Positions 23,284 through 30,968 of a DNA stretch of 35,499 nt are shown in pieces. The notes under the pieces were generated by a model. That model worked only from the letters and a program-made list of their open reading frames with translations. It was not told where the DNA came from and searched no databases. A program made the translations under genes and the position numbers. Position 1 is the stretch's first letter; every line of letters begins with the position of its first letter. This DNA is from Prevotella sp. Lineage in GTDB: Bacteria; Bacteroidota; Bacteroidia; Bacteroidales; Bacteroidaceae. Location: the NCBI GenBank assembly GCA_024695815.1, contig JAILHK010000033.1, positions 1 through 35,499 on the forward strand. Reading direction: 5' to 3'.

Positions 23284-23448
23284 TTGGCAGGTTTCCTGAC
23301 TCTCTCCCTCAAAAAAGTCTGCCTTCCCGAAGTAGCTTCAGTGGCTTTCTGTTGACTTTTCCATAATGAAGATTACAGTAGCGGGCACTGTTCAGGTCTT
23401 GCACCTGATTCCCTCTCTTCCCCAGTGAAACACGGAGGAATCACCAAA
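23284..23448 (-). promoter_or_regulatory. Cobalamin riboswitch (minus strand)
   Basis: Read on the minus strand, the leader contains GGGAATCAGGTGCAAGACC, then GTGCCCGCTACTGTAA and, at its 3' end, the B12 box GTCAGGAAACCTGCC (about 23300-23286). These are the core conserved blocks of the cobalamin (AdoCbl) riboswitch in the usual order and spacing. It would repress the TonB receptor, DUF4374, cbiL, cbiA-cbiP and cbiB when B12 is plentiful. Confidence 0.93.
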
Positions 23449-23454
23449 TCGGCA

Positions 23455-23463
23455 GCAAAGGTA
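23455..23463 (-). promoter_or_regulatory. -7 box of the minus-strand riboswitch operon
   Basis: TACCTTTGC on the minus strand (23463-23455) lies just before the riboswitch, which would start within about 8 nt. The -33 region is imperfect (CTTTAG near 23483-23478). Confidence 0.6.
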
Positions 23464-23507
23464 CAACATTTTTTTGACTAAAGTTGTTGTTTGTTCAAAA
23501 AAAAGTG

Positions 23508-23516
23508 TAACTTTGC
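23508..23516 (+). promoter_or_regulatory. -7 box of the plus-strand riboswitch operon
   Basis: TAACTTTGC on the plus strand lies about 25 nt before the riboswitch core. A TTG-rich stretch (23484-23493) could serve as the -33 box, though spacing is not ideal. Confidence 0.6.
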
Positions 23517-23539
23517 ACCCGCAATGTTGTAAAAAAACA

Positions 23540-23702
23540 CTGCCCACAGAGGTGCGCTTAGCCGCGCTTAATTGGGAATAGGGGTGAAAATCTCCAACTG
23601 TCCCGCAGCTGTGAACTCCATTATGGCTCTTAAGCTGAACGCCATTGTCCATTTGGGCGAGAAGGCGCTTGAGAGTGGAGGAAAGTCAGAAGACCAGCCT
23701 CT
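23540..23702 (+). promoter_or_regulatory. Cobalamin riboswitch (plus strand)
   Basis: The leader contains GGTGCGCTTAGCCGCGC, GGGAATAGGGGTGAAAATCTCC, then the conserved CTGTCCCGCAGCTGTGA and, at the 3' end, the B12 box AGTCAGAAGACCAGCC (23684-23699). Order and spacing match the cobalamin riboswitch. It precedes a TonB receptor, cbiK and a second TonB receptor by about 175 nt, with a terminator-like hairpin in between. Confidence 0.93.
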
Positions 23703-23822
23703 TGTAGGAAATTGACGATATGCTTTCGATGTAAGGGCATATGGTACTAGCTATGACAAGACGTAGAATTGTGTACAACCATAAATGTGCATGTGTGTAT
23801 TATTATATAAGTAATAAGTCAG

Positions 23823-23864
23823 GAGAACGTCCTGTCGTGAGATAGTACGTTCTCTTTTATCTTT
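23823..23864 (+). terminator. Terminator hairpin between riboswitch and TonB receptor gene
   Basis: A perfect 8-bp stem (GAGAACGT 23823-23830 / ACGTTCTC 23847-23854) is followed by TTTTATCTTT. It ends 12 nt before the start codon at 23877, so it fits the off-state terminator of the riboswitch, though it lies 120 nt after the B12 box. Confidence 0.6.
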
Positions 23865-23876
23865 AAAAAGAGATTC

Positions 23877-26003
23877 ATGAAACGCATCGCAATAGTGGCA
23901 GGATTGCTGTTAAGCATCTTGCCAGCCATACAAGCCCAGAAAGTGCTGCAGGGCGACAGCCTGCAAGAGGTGGTGGTGACGGGTACAGGTACTCGGCATC
24001 TGCTGCGCACAGCGCCTGTTCAGACCGAGGTGATTATGAGTCGTGACCTGCAACAGTTTGCAGGGCGTAGCATTGAAGAGGTCCTGAGCAGTCTGTCGGC
24101 CAGCTTTGCCTTCAACGAAGACGATATGGGTTCCCATCTGCAGCTGAACGGGCTGGGCAACAACTATGTGCTGATATTGGTAGATGGGAAACGGCTGCAT
24201 GGCGACAATGGCGGACAGAACGACCTGGGGCTCATTGATCCGGCACGCATCGAGCGCATCGAGATTGTGAAAGGCGCAGCATCGGCTCTCTATGGCAGCG
24301 ATGCTATTGCTGGCGTCATCAACATTATTACATGCAAGCAGGAAAGCAACATACAAATAGACCATGAAACACGCGGCGGAAGCTATGGCGACCTGCGTCA
24401 GCACAATGGCGTAGGCATAGCTTTCGGACGCTTTAGAAGCTACACAAACTTCCACTTCCGTCACAGTGATGGTTGGCAGAATACCGGGGTGGAAGACCCT
24501 ACCCAGATAGGTGGCAGAGTTGTGACGGATTCACGCAATAAGACAGTCAACAGAAACGAGCTTTGGCAGGTGGCCGAACGCCTGTCGTATCATCCAAGGA
24601 AAGACATGGAAGTCTATGCCGAGGGTATGATGTATCATAAGCGCATCTATCGTCCCAATGGCAAGTATTCCTTTGCCGATGTGCATGGCTACGACCTGTC
24701 CTATGATGATGCTGCCGTCTCGTCGGGCTGGTCCTGGCAGATGAAAAACGGCATTCAGCTTAGTGCCGATGTCAGTTGGAACCGCCATGCTTACTTCTAC
24801 GACTACACGTCAGAGAATGGATGGGTGGTAGAAAGTGATAACCCCGCAATACCTTTTATCTATTATAAGGGAGACCGCGCACTGCAGGCAGACCAGCGTC
24901 GCTTTCTCTCCCACCTGAAAGGAGTCTTCCGCTTGTCGGAGCATCATCGCCTGAGCACAGGCTATGATTATCGCTTTGACTGGCTGAAGGCTCCTTTACG
25001 TATTAATAAGGATCGTGTGTCAGACTGGACACAGGCCATCTATGCGCAGGACGAATGGAACCCCGTGACAAATCTAAACGTCACGATGGGACTCCGTCTG
25101 GACCACAACCAGCAGTTCGGACTGCACCTCACACCTAAGATAAGCACCATGTGGAGCGTGGGCGACGTGGTGTTGCGAGCCTCGTGGGCACAAGGTTTCA
25201 AGTCGCCCACACCCAAGGAGTTGCACTATCGCTATGTGCGCGACATGGGTGGCGTGCGCCTGTTCTTGGGTAATACTGATCTGAAACCTCAAACCAGCAA
25301 CTACTTCTCGCTCAGCACGGAGTATCACATCCGCCAGCTCACCGTCAGTCTGACGGGCTATTACAATAAGGTTGACCATATGATCAACCTGGTCACCATC
25401 CCCAAGCAGCAGGCGCCTGCCGACCTTCTGATACAGTATGCGCCGGCTTTTGTCCGGCAGTATAAAAACCTGGAGGATGCCTATACCACAGGTCTTGACT
25501 TCAACGTGAAGTGGAATGTCACCAAAGAGATTCAGGTGGGTGGCGGCTATAGCCTGTTGCAGGCTCGTGGTAGCGTGTATGACGAGAATACCGAGCAGTT
25601 GCGACGTATGACTATCGACGGAACGGCTCATCATAAGGGCAACGTCTTTCTGACCTGGAACCATCGTTTCACGCCGTCGTACCGCCTCGGCGTAGGACTC
25701 TATGGTCGTGCTTCTTCCACGCGATATTACGAGAACTACGGCAATGGCAAGGGTTACCAGCTGTGGCGCCTGTCTACCAATCATGACCTCTTCCACATGA
25801 AGACCACCACCTGTAGGGTAGAGGCAGGCATCGACAACCTGTTCAACTATGTGGACCGCACGCCCCACCTGCGCCATCTTGGGACCACCACGCCCGGCAC
25901 CACAATCTATGCATCGCTAATCCTACGATATAATCACGGCAAAAAGATAAACTATAATAAACATTACTCAACATTAAAATCAAACAACAATGAAGAAGAT
26001 TAA
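23877..26003 (+). CDS. TonB-dependent receptor, BtuB-like, upstream of cbiK
   Basis: The 708-aa protein has a signal peptide (MKRIAIVAGLLLSILPAIQA), a Ton box (LQEVVVTGTGT), a plug domain with VLILVDGKRLHGDNGG and IERIEIVKGAASALYGSDAIAGVINII, and a large barrel. The last aromatic barrel strand appears to be TTIYASLILRYNH; about 20 extra polar residues (GKKINYNKHYSTL...) follow, overlapping the cbiK start by 14 nt. A free C-terminal aromatic residue, usual for outer-membrane barrels, is thus missing. The gene is controlled by the plus-strand cobalamin riboswitch, so a corrinoid or a cobalt/tetrapyrrole substrate is likely. It is similar in its plug to the receptor at 27059-29128, forming a pair around cbiK. 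Confidence 0.9.
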   Translation: MKRIAIVAGLLLSILPAIQAQKVLQGDSLQEVVVTGTGTRHLLRTAPVQTEVIMSRDLQQFAGRSIEEVLSSLSASFAFNEDDMGSHLQLNGLGNNYVLILVDGKRLHGDNGGQNDLGLIDPARIERIEIVKGAASALYGSDAIAGVINIITCKQESNIQIDHETRGGSYGDLRQHNGVGIAFGRFRSYTNFHFRHSDGWQNTGVEDPTQIGGRVVTDSRNKTVNRNELWQVAERLSYHPRKDMEVYAEGMMYHKRIYRPNGKYSFADVHGYDLSYDDAAVSSGWSWQMKNGIQLSADVSWNRHAYFYDYTSENGWVVESDNPAIPFIYYKGDRALQADQRRFLSHLKGVFRLSEHHRLSTGYDYRFDWLKAPLRINKDRVSDWTQAIYAQDEWNPVTNLNVTMGLRLDHNQQFGLHLTPKISTMWSVGDVVLRASWAQGFKSPTPKELHYRYVRDMGGVRLFLGNTDLKPQTSNYFSLSTEYHIRQLTVSLTGYYNKVDHMINLVTIPKQQAPADLLIQYAPAFVRQYKNLEDAYTTGLDFNVKWNVTKEIQVGGGYSLLQARGSVYDENTEQLRRMTIDGTAHHKGNVFLTWNHRFTPSYRLGVGLYGRASSTRYYENYGNGKGYQLWRLSTNHDLFHMKTTTCRVEAGIDNLFNYVDRTPHLRHLGTTTPGTTIYASLILRYNHGKKINYNKHYSTLKSNNNEED

Positions 26004-27054
26004 GTTCTTACTGATGGCTTTTCTGGCCATGACAATGAGTGCGGGCTTTGTAGCTTGCGATGATGAAGACAACCAGCAGAACAACTTTACGAAGTATCTG
26101 TCTAGTGTAGAGTCACAGGTGAAGGCCAAGAAGTCAAAGAGCAATAATAAGAAGGCACTGCTTCTAGTGGCTTTCGGTTCTACTTGGGAAAATGCCCACC
26201 AGACTTTCAAGGGCATCGTGAGCGATTACGAGAGCGATCAGGCCTTCAAAGACTACGACGTTTATTTCTCTTTCACATCGGCTATCTGTATTAATAAGAG
26301 CCGTGAGGGAGAGCACTACGAGAGTCAGGACTTCTATGCACCCAACTTCTGGCTGGAGGCTATTGGTCGTCAGCAGTACGAAGAGGTGCGCGTTCAGTCA
26401 CTCCACGTCATCCCTGGCGAGGAGTTCCTGCGCCTGCGCGATAACTATATCAAGGACTTTAAGAACAATGTCTATGGCGACCTTGACGATCAGTATCTTG
26501 AAGAGGGCGTCAAGGTGTTTGTCGGTGGTCCACTGATGGCCGAACAGGAAGATGTTGACGCAGTGGCTCAGGCTCTGAACAGCAACTTCAGCCAGTATGT
26601 GAAGGATGGCAACGCGATGGCATTCTTGGGCCATGGTAACCCTGAGGGTTATAACTACGGCAATGGTAACGTGCGCTATGAGCAGTTGGAGACCGCTCTT
26701 CAGGCTATCAATCCAAACTATTACGTGGCTACGGTTGATATGGAGGGAAATCTGCTTGACGACCTCTACGAGCGTATGAAGGACAAAGTGAATCCTGGTA
26801 CCACCATCACGCTCCACGCCTTGATGTGCATTGCCGGCGACCATGCCCACAACGATATGTCTGGTATCGAGAACGAGGGCGACAGCTGGCGTGAGTTCTT
26901 TGCAGAAAAAGGCTACAACTGCAAGTACGACGGCAACGATGCTAATACGGCTAACACTTGTATCCTGAAAGGTCTTGGCGACTATGCCAACATCCGTGCT
27001 ATCTGGAAGAAGCACACTAAGGAAGCCGTAGAGATGTTTGCCGAAGAGGAATAA
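25990..27054 (+). CDS. cbiK: CbiK-type sirohydrochlorin cobaltochelatase, predicted surface lipoprotein
   Basis: CbiK chelatases insert cobalt into sirohydrochlorin for the anaerobic B12 pathway. The 354-aa protein matches the family: ALLLVAFGSTWENA (57-70), VQSLHVIPGEEF (His139), AFLGHGNP (211-218), VATVDMEGN (247-254) and LMCIAGDHAHNDM (His285). His139, an acidic residue near 250 and His285 correspond to the metal site of characterised CbiK. Unusually it starts with a lipoprotein signal ending at Cys23 (GFVAC) followed by DDEDNQQ, the acidic pattern that directs Bacteroidetes lipoproteins to the cell surface, then a Lys-rich spacer. P. gingivalis IhtB is a known outer-membrane lipoprotein relative. 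It overlaps the upstream TonB receptor by 14 nt and precedes the next by 4 nt. Whether it inserts or removes metal outside the cytoplasm is open. Confidence 0.9.
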   Translation: MKKIKFLLMAFLAMTMSAGFVACDDEDNQQNNFTKYLSSVESQVKAKKSKSNNKKALLLVAFGSTWENAHQTFKGIVSDYESDQAFKDYDVYFSFTSAICINKSREGEHYESQDFYAPNFWLEAIGRQQYEEVRVQSLHVIPGEEFLRLRDNYIKDFKNNVYGDLDDQYLEEGVKVFVGGPLMAEQEDVDAVAQALNSNFSQYVKDGNAMAFLGHGNPEGYNYGNGNVRYEQLETALQAINPNYYVATVDMEGNLLDDLYERMKDKVNPGTTITLHALMCIAGDHAHNDMSGIENEGDSWREFFAEKGYNCKYDGNDANTANTCILKGLGDYANIRAIWKKHTKEAVEMFAEEE

Positions 27055-27058
27055 CATC

Positions 27059-29128
27059 ATGACTAAAAGTTTTTTTTTAACGATGGCGGCACTCCTTTTG
27101 GGGAGTGCTGCTTTTTCGCAAGTTCATCAAATGACTCGTCGCGATACCTTTCGCATCGCTCATAGCTACGATCTTAACCCTGTGGTTGTGACGGGTTCTG
27201 GGCATCATCAGCGCTTGAAGTCAACATCAACGCCTGTGCATGTGCTCTCTAAGCGGGAGATTCAAGAGCAAGGCATCACTACGATTGAAGATGCCTTGGT
27301 TCGCATGATGCCGCAAGTGTCAATGGCGCCTAACTCAATGGGCAACTTCCTCGAGCTCAACGGACTGGGAAATAAGTACATTCTCATACTCATTAACGGG
27401 CAGAAACTTGGTGATGCTTCTGCCAGTGTTGATTTGCAGCGTATTGATATGGCCCGCGTGAAACGCATTGAGATTCTCGATGGGGCAGCATCATCGCTTT
27501 ACGGATCTGATGCCATTGGTGGCGTCATCAATATCATCACCGACCAACCTGCTAAAACAGAGGCACTACCTGTTGGCATTACGAGTGCTTCGCGCGTCAG
27601 TGGCGAGGGAAAAATGACTGAGAGCGTGACTCTCGATGTCTATAAGAATGGTTTTGGCTCCTATACATCGTTCACACACGATAGGGCTGATAGCTACCAG
27701 ACTTACACAGAGAAATATCAAAAAGGTAGTACCACACTGACGGAACCAACTATTGCACCTCTCTTCACGGGCTATCGGTCAAACCTTGTCAGTCAGAAGT
27801 TTACCTATTCCCCGTCCCGTCAGTTGGCCATGAATGCTGGATTCGAGTATAATCATAAGATAACGGATCGACCCAATACCCGTGCAGATATTACTGGTGG
27901 AACGGACTATGAGATGCGCTACAAGGGATTGCGCTGGAATATGGGTGGTATCTATAAGTTTGATGCGAACAACTCTATCCAAGCTGATGTTACCGTCGAT
28001 CGCTTTCGTTATGGAAAAGAGTATGATATGCCAACAAATACTTGCGAGGTGGGCGACTATGTGCAGTCAAAGAAACAGCGAACGATAGAGAACCAGCTGA
28101 AGGCTATCCTCAGCTTGGTACCCCAAGGCACAACAATCGTGGGATCTGACTGGCGCCTGGATAAACTGATTGCTACCTCTGGAAGTATCAATGAGGAATC
28201 GTATATCTTGGCATACTATGCGCAACACGAACAACGCTTCTTGGACCATTTTACTGCTACTGTTGGTGCGCGCTATGATTATCATAAGAGTTTTGGCAAT
28301 CATTTCACACCTAAGTTGTCGCTCATGGGCTCGTTTGGTAATGTCAACTTGCGAGCAACCTACTCGGCAGGTTTCCGCGCGCCTGGTCTTGATGAAATCT
28401 ATTATCATTACTATTCAGTGAACCGCGGCAAACCTCAAATCACCTTTGGCAATAAAGAACTGTCGCCCGAGAAAAGCAACTACCTGTCATTGAATGCGGA
28501 ATATCGCACTCGCAATCTGGCTGTCAGTCTCACGGGCTTTTGGAATAGTATCCGGGATATGGTGGTTCGAAGGGATATTGATGTGACACCAACTACCCTT
28601 ACGATGCTTCAGGCAGAGTTTCCTGAGATGACAGCAACAGAGGCTGCTGCACTAACTCGTTATTCCATCTATCAAAACAGCGATCGTGGTGATGTTAAGG
28701 GACTGCAGATGAATGTGTCTGCCAATGTTTTAGAGGGGCTGAACCTATCGGTCAACTATGCATGCACTTATGCGCGCTCAAAGAGTGGATCTGATTGGAC
28801 GATACTTGATCGTAGCATACGTAATGCCGCCACAATGGCAGTCGGCTATCATCACACTTGGAGACACTATACGTTGAACGTCAACCTGAACGGTCGTCTG
28901 CAGTCTAAGACCTATTATTCAGCCTATGATAATGCTCCTGGATATGGTTTGTGGAATTTGCAGACCACCCATTCTTTTATGATCGGCAAACACCTGCTTG
29001 TAGAGCCAAGTCTGGGTGTTGATAATATCCTTGATAAGGTAGATGCGCGTATTGATGCTACGAACCGAAAATATGCACTCTTCTCTCCAGGACGGCGAGT
29101 GGTAGCAGGATTGCTACTGAAGTTTTAA
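27059..29128 (+). CDS. TonB-dependent receptor downstream of cbiK
   Basis: The 689-aa protein has a signal peptide (MTKSFFLTMAALLLGSAAFS), a Ton box (LNPVVVTGSGH), a plug with GNFLELNGLGNKYILILING and VKRIEILDGAASSLYGSDAIGGVINIIT, and a barrel ending in RRVVAGLLLKF, with the usual C-terminal phenylalanine. The start at 27059 is chosen over 27038 because it directly begins the signal peptide and follows the cbiK stop by 4 nt. It is the last gene of the plus-strand riboswitch operon, followed by a strong hairpin. It is similar in its plug to the receptor at 23877-26003, suggesting duplication and possibly different substrates (free versus metallated tetrapyrrole). Confidence 0.9.
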   Translation: MTKSFFLTMAALLLGSAAFSQVHQMTRRDTFRIAHSYDLNPVVVTGSGHHQRLKSTSTPVHVLSKREIQEQGITTIEDALVRMMPQVSMAPNSMGNFLELNGLGNKYILILINGQKLGDASASVDLQRIDMARVKRIEILDGAASSLYGSDAIGGVINIITDQPAKTEALPVGITSASRVSGEGKMTESVTLDVYKNGFGSYTSFTHDRADSYQTYTEKYQKGSTTLTEPTIAPLFTGYRSNLVSQKFTYSPSRQLAMNAGFEYNHKITDRPNTRADITGGTDYEMRYKGLRWNMGGIYKFDANNSIQADVTVDRFRYGKEYDMPTNTCEVGDYVQSKKQRTIENQLKAILSLVPQGTTIVGSDWRLDKLIATSGSINEESYILAYYAQHEQRFLDHFTATVGARYDYHKSFGNHFTPKLSLMGSFGNVNLRATYSAGFRAPGLDEIYYHYYSVNRGKPQITFGNKELSPEKSNYLSLNAEYRTRNLAVSLTGFWNSIRDMVVRRDIDVTPTTLTMLQAEFPEMTATEAAALTRYSIYQNSDRGDVKGLQMNVSANVLEGLNLSVNYACTYARSKSGSDWTILDRSIRNAATMAVGYHHTWRHYTLNVNLNGRLQSKTYYSAYDNAPGYGLWNLQTTHSFMIGKHLLVEPSLGVDNILDKVDARIDATNRKYALFSPGRRVVAGLLLKF

Positions 29129-29136
29129 GACATAAA

Positions 29137-29170
29137 GAAAGCGTGTTGCCCGTATGAGCAACACGCTTTC
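29137..29170. terminator. 13-bp hairpin terminator shared by the riboswitch operon and the minus-strand peptide gene
   Basis: GAAAGCGTGTTGC (29137-29149) and GCAACACGCTTTC (29158-29170) form a perfect 13-bp stem with an 8-nt loop. Towards the minus strand it is followed by TTTATGTCTTAAAAC, and on the plus strand by an AT-rich run, so it probably works in both directions. Confidence 0.8.
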
Positions 29171-29198
29171 ACGTTATATAATAAAACTTTAGTTCTCT

Positions 29199-29294
29199 TT
29201 AAATGCTGTAGGTGTAGCTTTTAGATATCAAAGCATTAGCCTCGTTCCAATTGCTAACTACACTAGCAATAACCTTCTTAATAAAATTCTTCAT
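29199..29294 (-). CDS. Short peptide gene, 31 aa, unknown function
   Basis: An ATG at 29294 opens a 31-residue frame: N-terminal MKNFIKKVIASVVSNW, then NEANALISKSYTYSI. The first half forms a cationic amphipathic helix ending in Trp16. Support for a real gene is the context: a -7 box TACCTTTGC (29386-29378) with CTTGG 19 nt upstream, a ~77-nt leader with a 6-bp hairpin (29326-29342), an AAAGGA about 8-12 nt before the ATG, and the strong shared terminator 29 nt after the stop. I recognise no family. It is too short to be found by usual ORF cut-offs. Possibilities include a type I toxin, a signalling or membrane-active peptide, or a leader peptide. Confidence 0.6.
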   Translation of the reverse strand: MKNFIKKVIASVVSNWNEANALISKSYTYSI

Positions 29295-29377
29295 AATTGT
29301 TATCCTTTCTTTACTTTAATTCTCATCCGACCCTTTGTCGGAGTTACATCTTTTTCACTTTATAATCCTAACCGAGT

Positions 29378-29410
29378 GCAAAGGTAGAATGTTTTTTGCA
29401 AATTACCAAG
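29378..29410 (-). promoter_or_regulatory. Promoter of the 31-aa peptide gene
   Basis: On the minus strand CTTGG (29410-29406) and TACCTTTGC (29386-29378) are 19 nt apart, matching the Bacteroidetes promoter layout. The transcript would start near 29372. Confidence 0.6.
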
Positions 29411-29483
29411 CAATTACGGCGTTATGACCAGAAAAACCGCATTATGGTGACCTATGTCAAGAGCATAATTTTCATGCTGTTTG

Positions 29484-29516
29484 TTTGGAACGTACGTATA
29501 TTTTGCTTATCTTTGC
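29484..29516 (+). promoter_or_regulatory. Promoter of the adenosyltransferase-cobD operon, leaderless
   Basis: TTTG at 29484-29487 and TATCTTTGC at 29508-29516 are exactly 20 nt apart. The ATG at 29524 is 9 nt after the G of TTTG, so the mRNA should start at or next to the start codon. Confidence 0.75.
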
Positions 29517-29523
29517 CACAAGA

Positions 29524-30003
29524 ATGAAACAGATTTATACAAAGACCGGCGATAACGGACAGACCTCGCTGCGGGGTGGTGAGCGTGTGGAGAAGGACGA
29601 TCTGCGCATCGAGACGAATGGACAGATTGATCATTTGAATGCGCTGCTTGGCGTGGCTCGGGCCGATGTCGATTCACCACTTATCCGCCAGATACAGCAA
29701 GAGCTGATGGTGGTGATGAGTCATGTGGCCACACCCGCAGGCTCGGAAAATCCCAAACCACTCCATGTGGCTTCGCTGACGGCTCAGATGGAGCAAGAGA
29801 TTGACACACTGACAGCCAGTCGCACCTTGGGATTTGTAGTGCCTGGCGACAAACCGGAGACTGCCATGCTTCATGTGGCACGCACCCAGTGCCGCACGGT
29901 GGAACGTCGCCTGTGGACACTACACAGGACCTATCCGGTGGATGCTGATATCCTGCAATTCTTCAATCGCTTGTCTGACTATTTATTCGCCCTATCACTA
30001 TGA
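29524..30003 (+). CDS. pduO: PduO-type ATP:cob(I)alamin adenosyltransferase
   Basis: The enzyme transfers the adenosyl group of ATP to cob(I)alamin or a corrinoid precursor in the cytoplasm. The 159-aa protein begins with KQIYTKTGDNGQTSLRGGERV, the PduO nucleotide-binding signature (TKTGDxGxTxLxGG), has IDHLNALLGVARA and ends with the conserved CRTVERRLWTL...ILQFFNRLSDYLFAL. It is somewhat shorter than most PduO proteins (about 180-190 aa). The start at 29524 is set by the promoter; the in-frame TTG at 29485 lies in the -33 box. The stop overlaps the cobD start (ATGA at 30000-30003). Confidence 0.94.
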   Translation: MKQIYTKTGDNGQTSLRGGERVEKDDLRIETNGQIDHLNALLGVARADVDSPLIRQIQQELMVVMSHVATPAGSENPKPLHVASLTAQMEQEIDTLTASRTLGFVVPGDKPETAMLHVARTQCRTVERRLWTLHRTYPVDADILQFFNRLSDYLFALSL

Positions 30004-30968
30004 TTCAAGGTCACGGAGATGATGCTTTCCGCTACAAAGATATTCGAATGAACTTCAGTTCGAACATCTATGCACATGCCGACTTAAGCGACTTGCAAAC
30101 CTTCTTGTCAGAGCATATTAGCGTTATCTCGCAGTATCCCGAGCCAGACGCCTCTTCGTTGGCCGAGGTCATTGCTCAAAAATATCATGTTCCCGTTGAT
30201 ACAGTGTTGGTCACCAACGGTGCTGTAGAGGCAATCTATCTGGTAGCACAGATGCTGGCTGGCGCGGGCATCCATCAGTATAAGGTCAGTCAGCCCACGT
30301 TTAGTGAGTATGAGGATGCTTGCCGCATGTTTGGCATGGAGAAGGGGGAACATGGTGCTTGCTGGATCTGTAATCCCAACAACCCCACTGGTGCGGTGAC
30401 CCGCCATCTGCCTTTAGATAAATATCAAGTGGTGGTGGTTGACCAGTCGTATGAAGATCTGACGGCAGCCCAGTTGATGTCGCCTGCCGAGGCGGTGGCA
30501 GCCGAGCACGTCATTCAGATACATTCGCTGACCAAGACCTTTGCTGTGCCCGGCCTGCGTGTAGGCTATATCGTCGCTTCCAAGCCGCTCGTCAGTCGGC
30601 TGCAGAGGTGGCAGCGCCCCTGGTCGGTAAACGCCTTGGCCGTTGAGGCTGGCAAATGGCTCTTGCACCACGACGTCTGTGTGGTGCCCGATATGACCGC
30701 CTACCTGACAGAGACCCAGCGCCTGAATCGTGCGCTGAACCAATTGCCCATGATACAGGCACTGCCCACCGAGACCAACTTCATGCTGGCGCGTATCGAG
30801 AGTGCCACAGCGGCAGAGCTGAAGGAATACCTTGCCCAAGAGCATCGCATGTTGATTCGCGATGCATCCAATTTCCCAGGATTAAATGAACATTATTTCC
30901 GTGTCTCGGCACAGAGACCCGATGAGAATGATGCCTTGATAGCGGCCATAGCCTCATTTCGTCAGTAG
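30000..30968 (+). CDS. cobD: CobD, L-threonine-O-3-phosphate decarboxylase
   Basis: CobD is a PLP enzyme that makes (R)-1-aminopropan-2-ol phosphate, the linker that CbiB attaches to the corrin. The 322-aa protein has the aminotransferase-fold marks NFSSNIYAHADL at the N-terminus, TNGAVEAIYLVAQML, NPNNPTG (125-131), VVVDQSYEDL and IHSLTKTFAVPGLRVGY with the PLP lysine at about 179. Related histidinol-phosphate aminotransferases share these motifs; the cobalamin context and the N-terminus favour CobD. It is translationally coupled to the adenosyltransferase and overlaps the S41 peptidase gene by 15 nt in convergent orientation. Confidence 0.88.
   Translation: MIQGHGDDAFRYKDIRMNFSSNIYAHADLSDLQTFLSEHISVISQYPEPDASSLAEVIAQKYHVPVDTVLVTNGAVEAIYLVAQMLAGAGIHQYKVSQPTFSEYEDACRMFGMEKGEHGACWICNPNNPTGAVTRHLPLDKYQVVVVDQSYEDLTAAQLMSPAEAVAAEHVIQIHSLTKTFAVPGLRVGYIVASKPLVSRLQRWQRPWSVNALAVEAGKWLLHHDVCVVPDMTAYLTETQRLNRALNQLPMIQALPTETNFMLARIESATAAELKEYLAQEHRMLIRDASNFPGLNEHYFRVSAQRPDENDALIAAIASFRQ

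Noticed and set aside
29485..29523. TTG start for the adenosyltransferase
   Set aside because: It falls in the -33 box and upstream of the expected transcription start.
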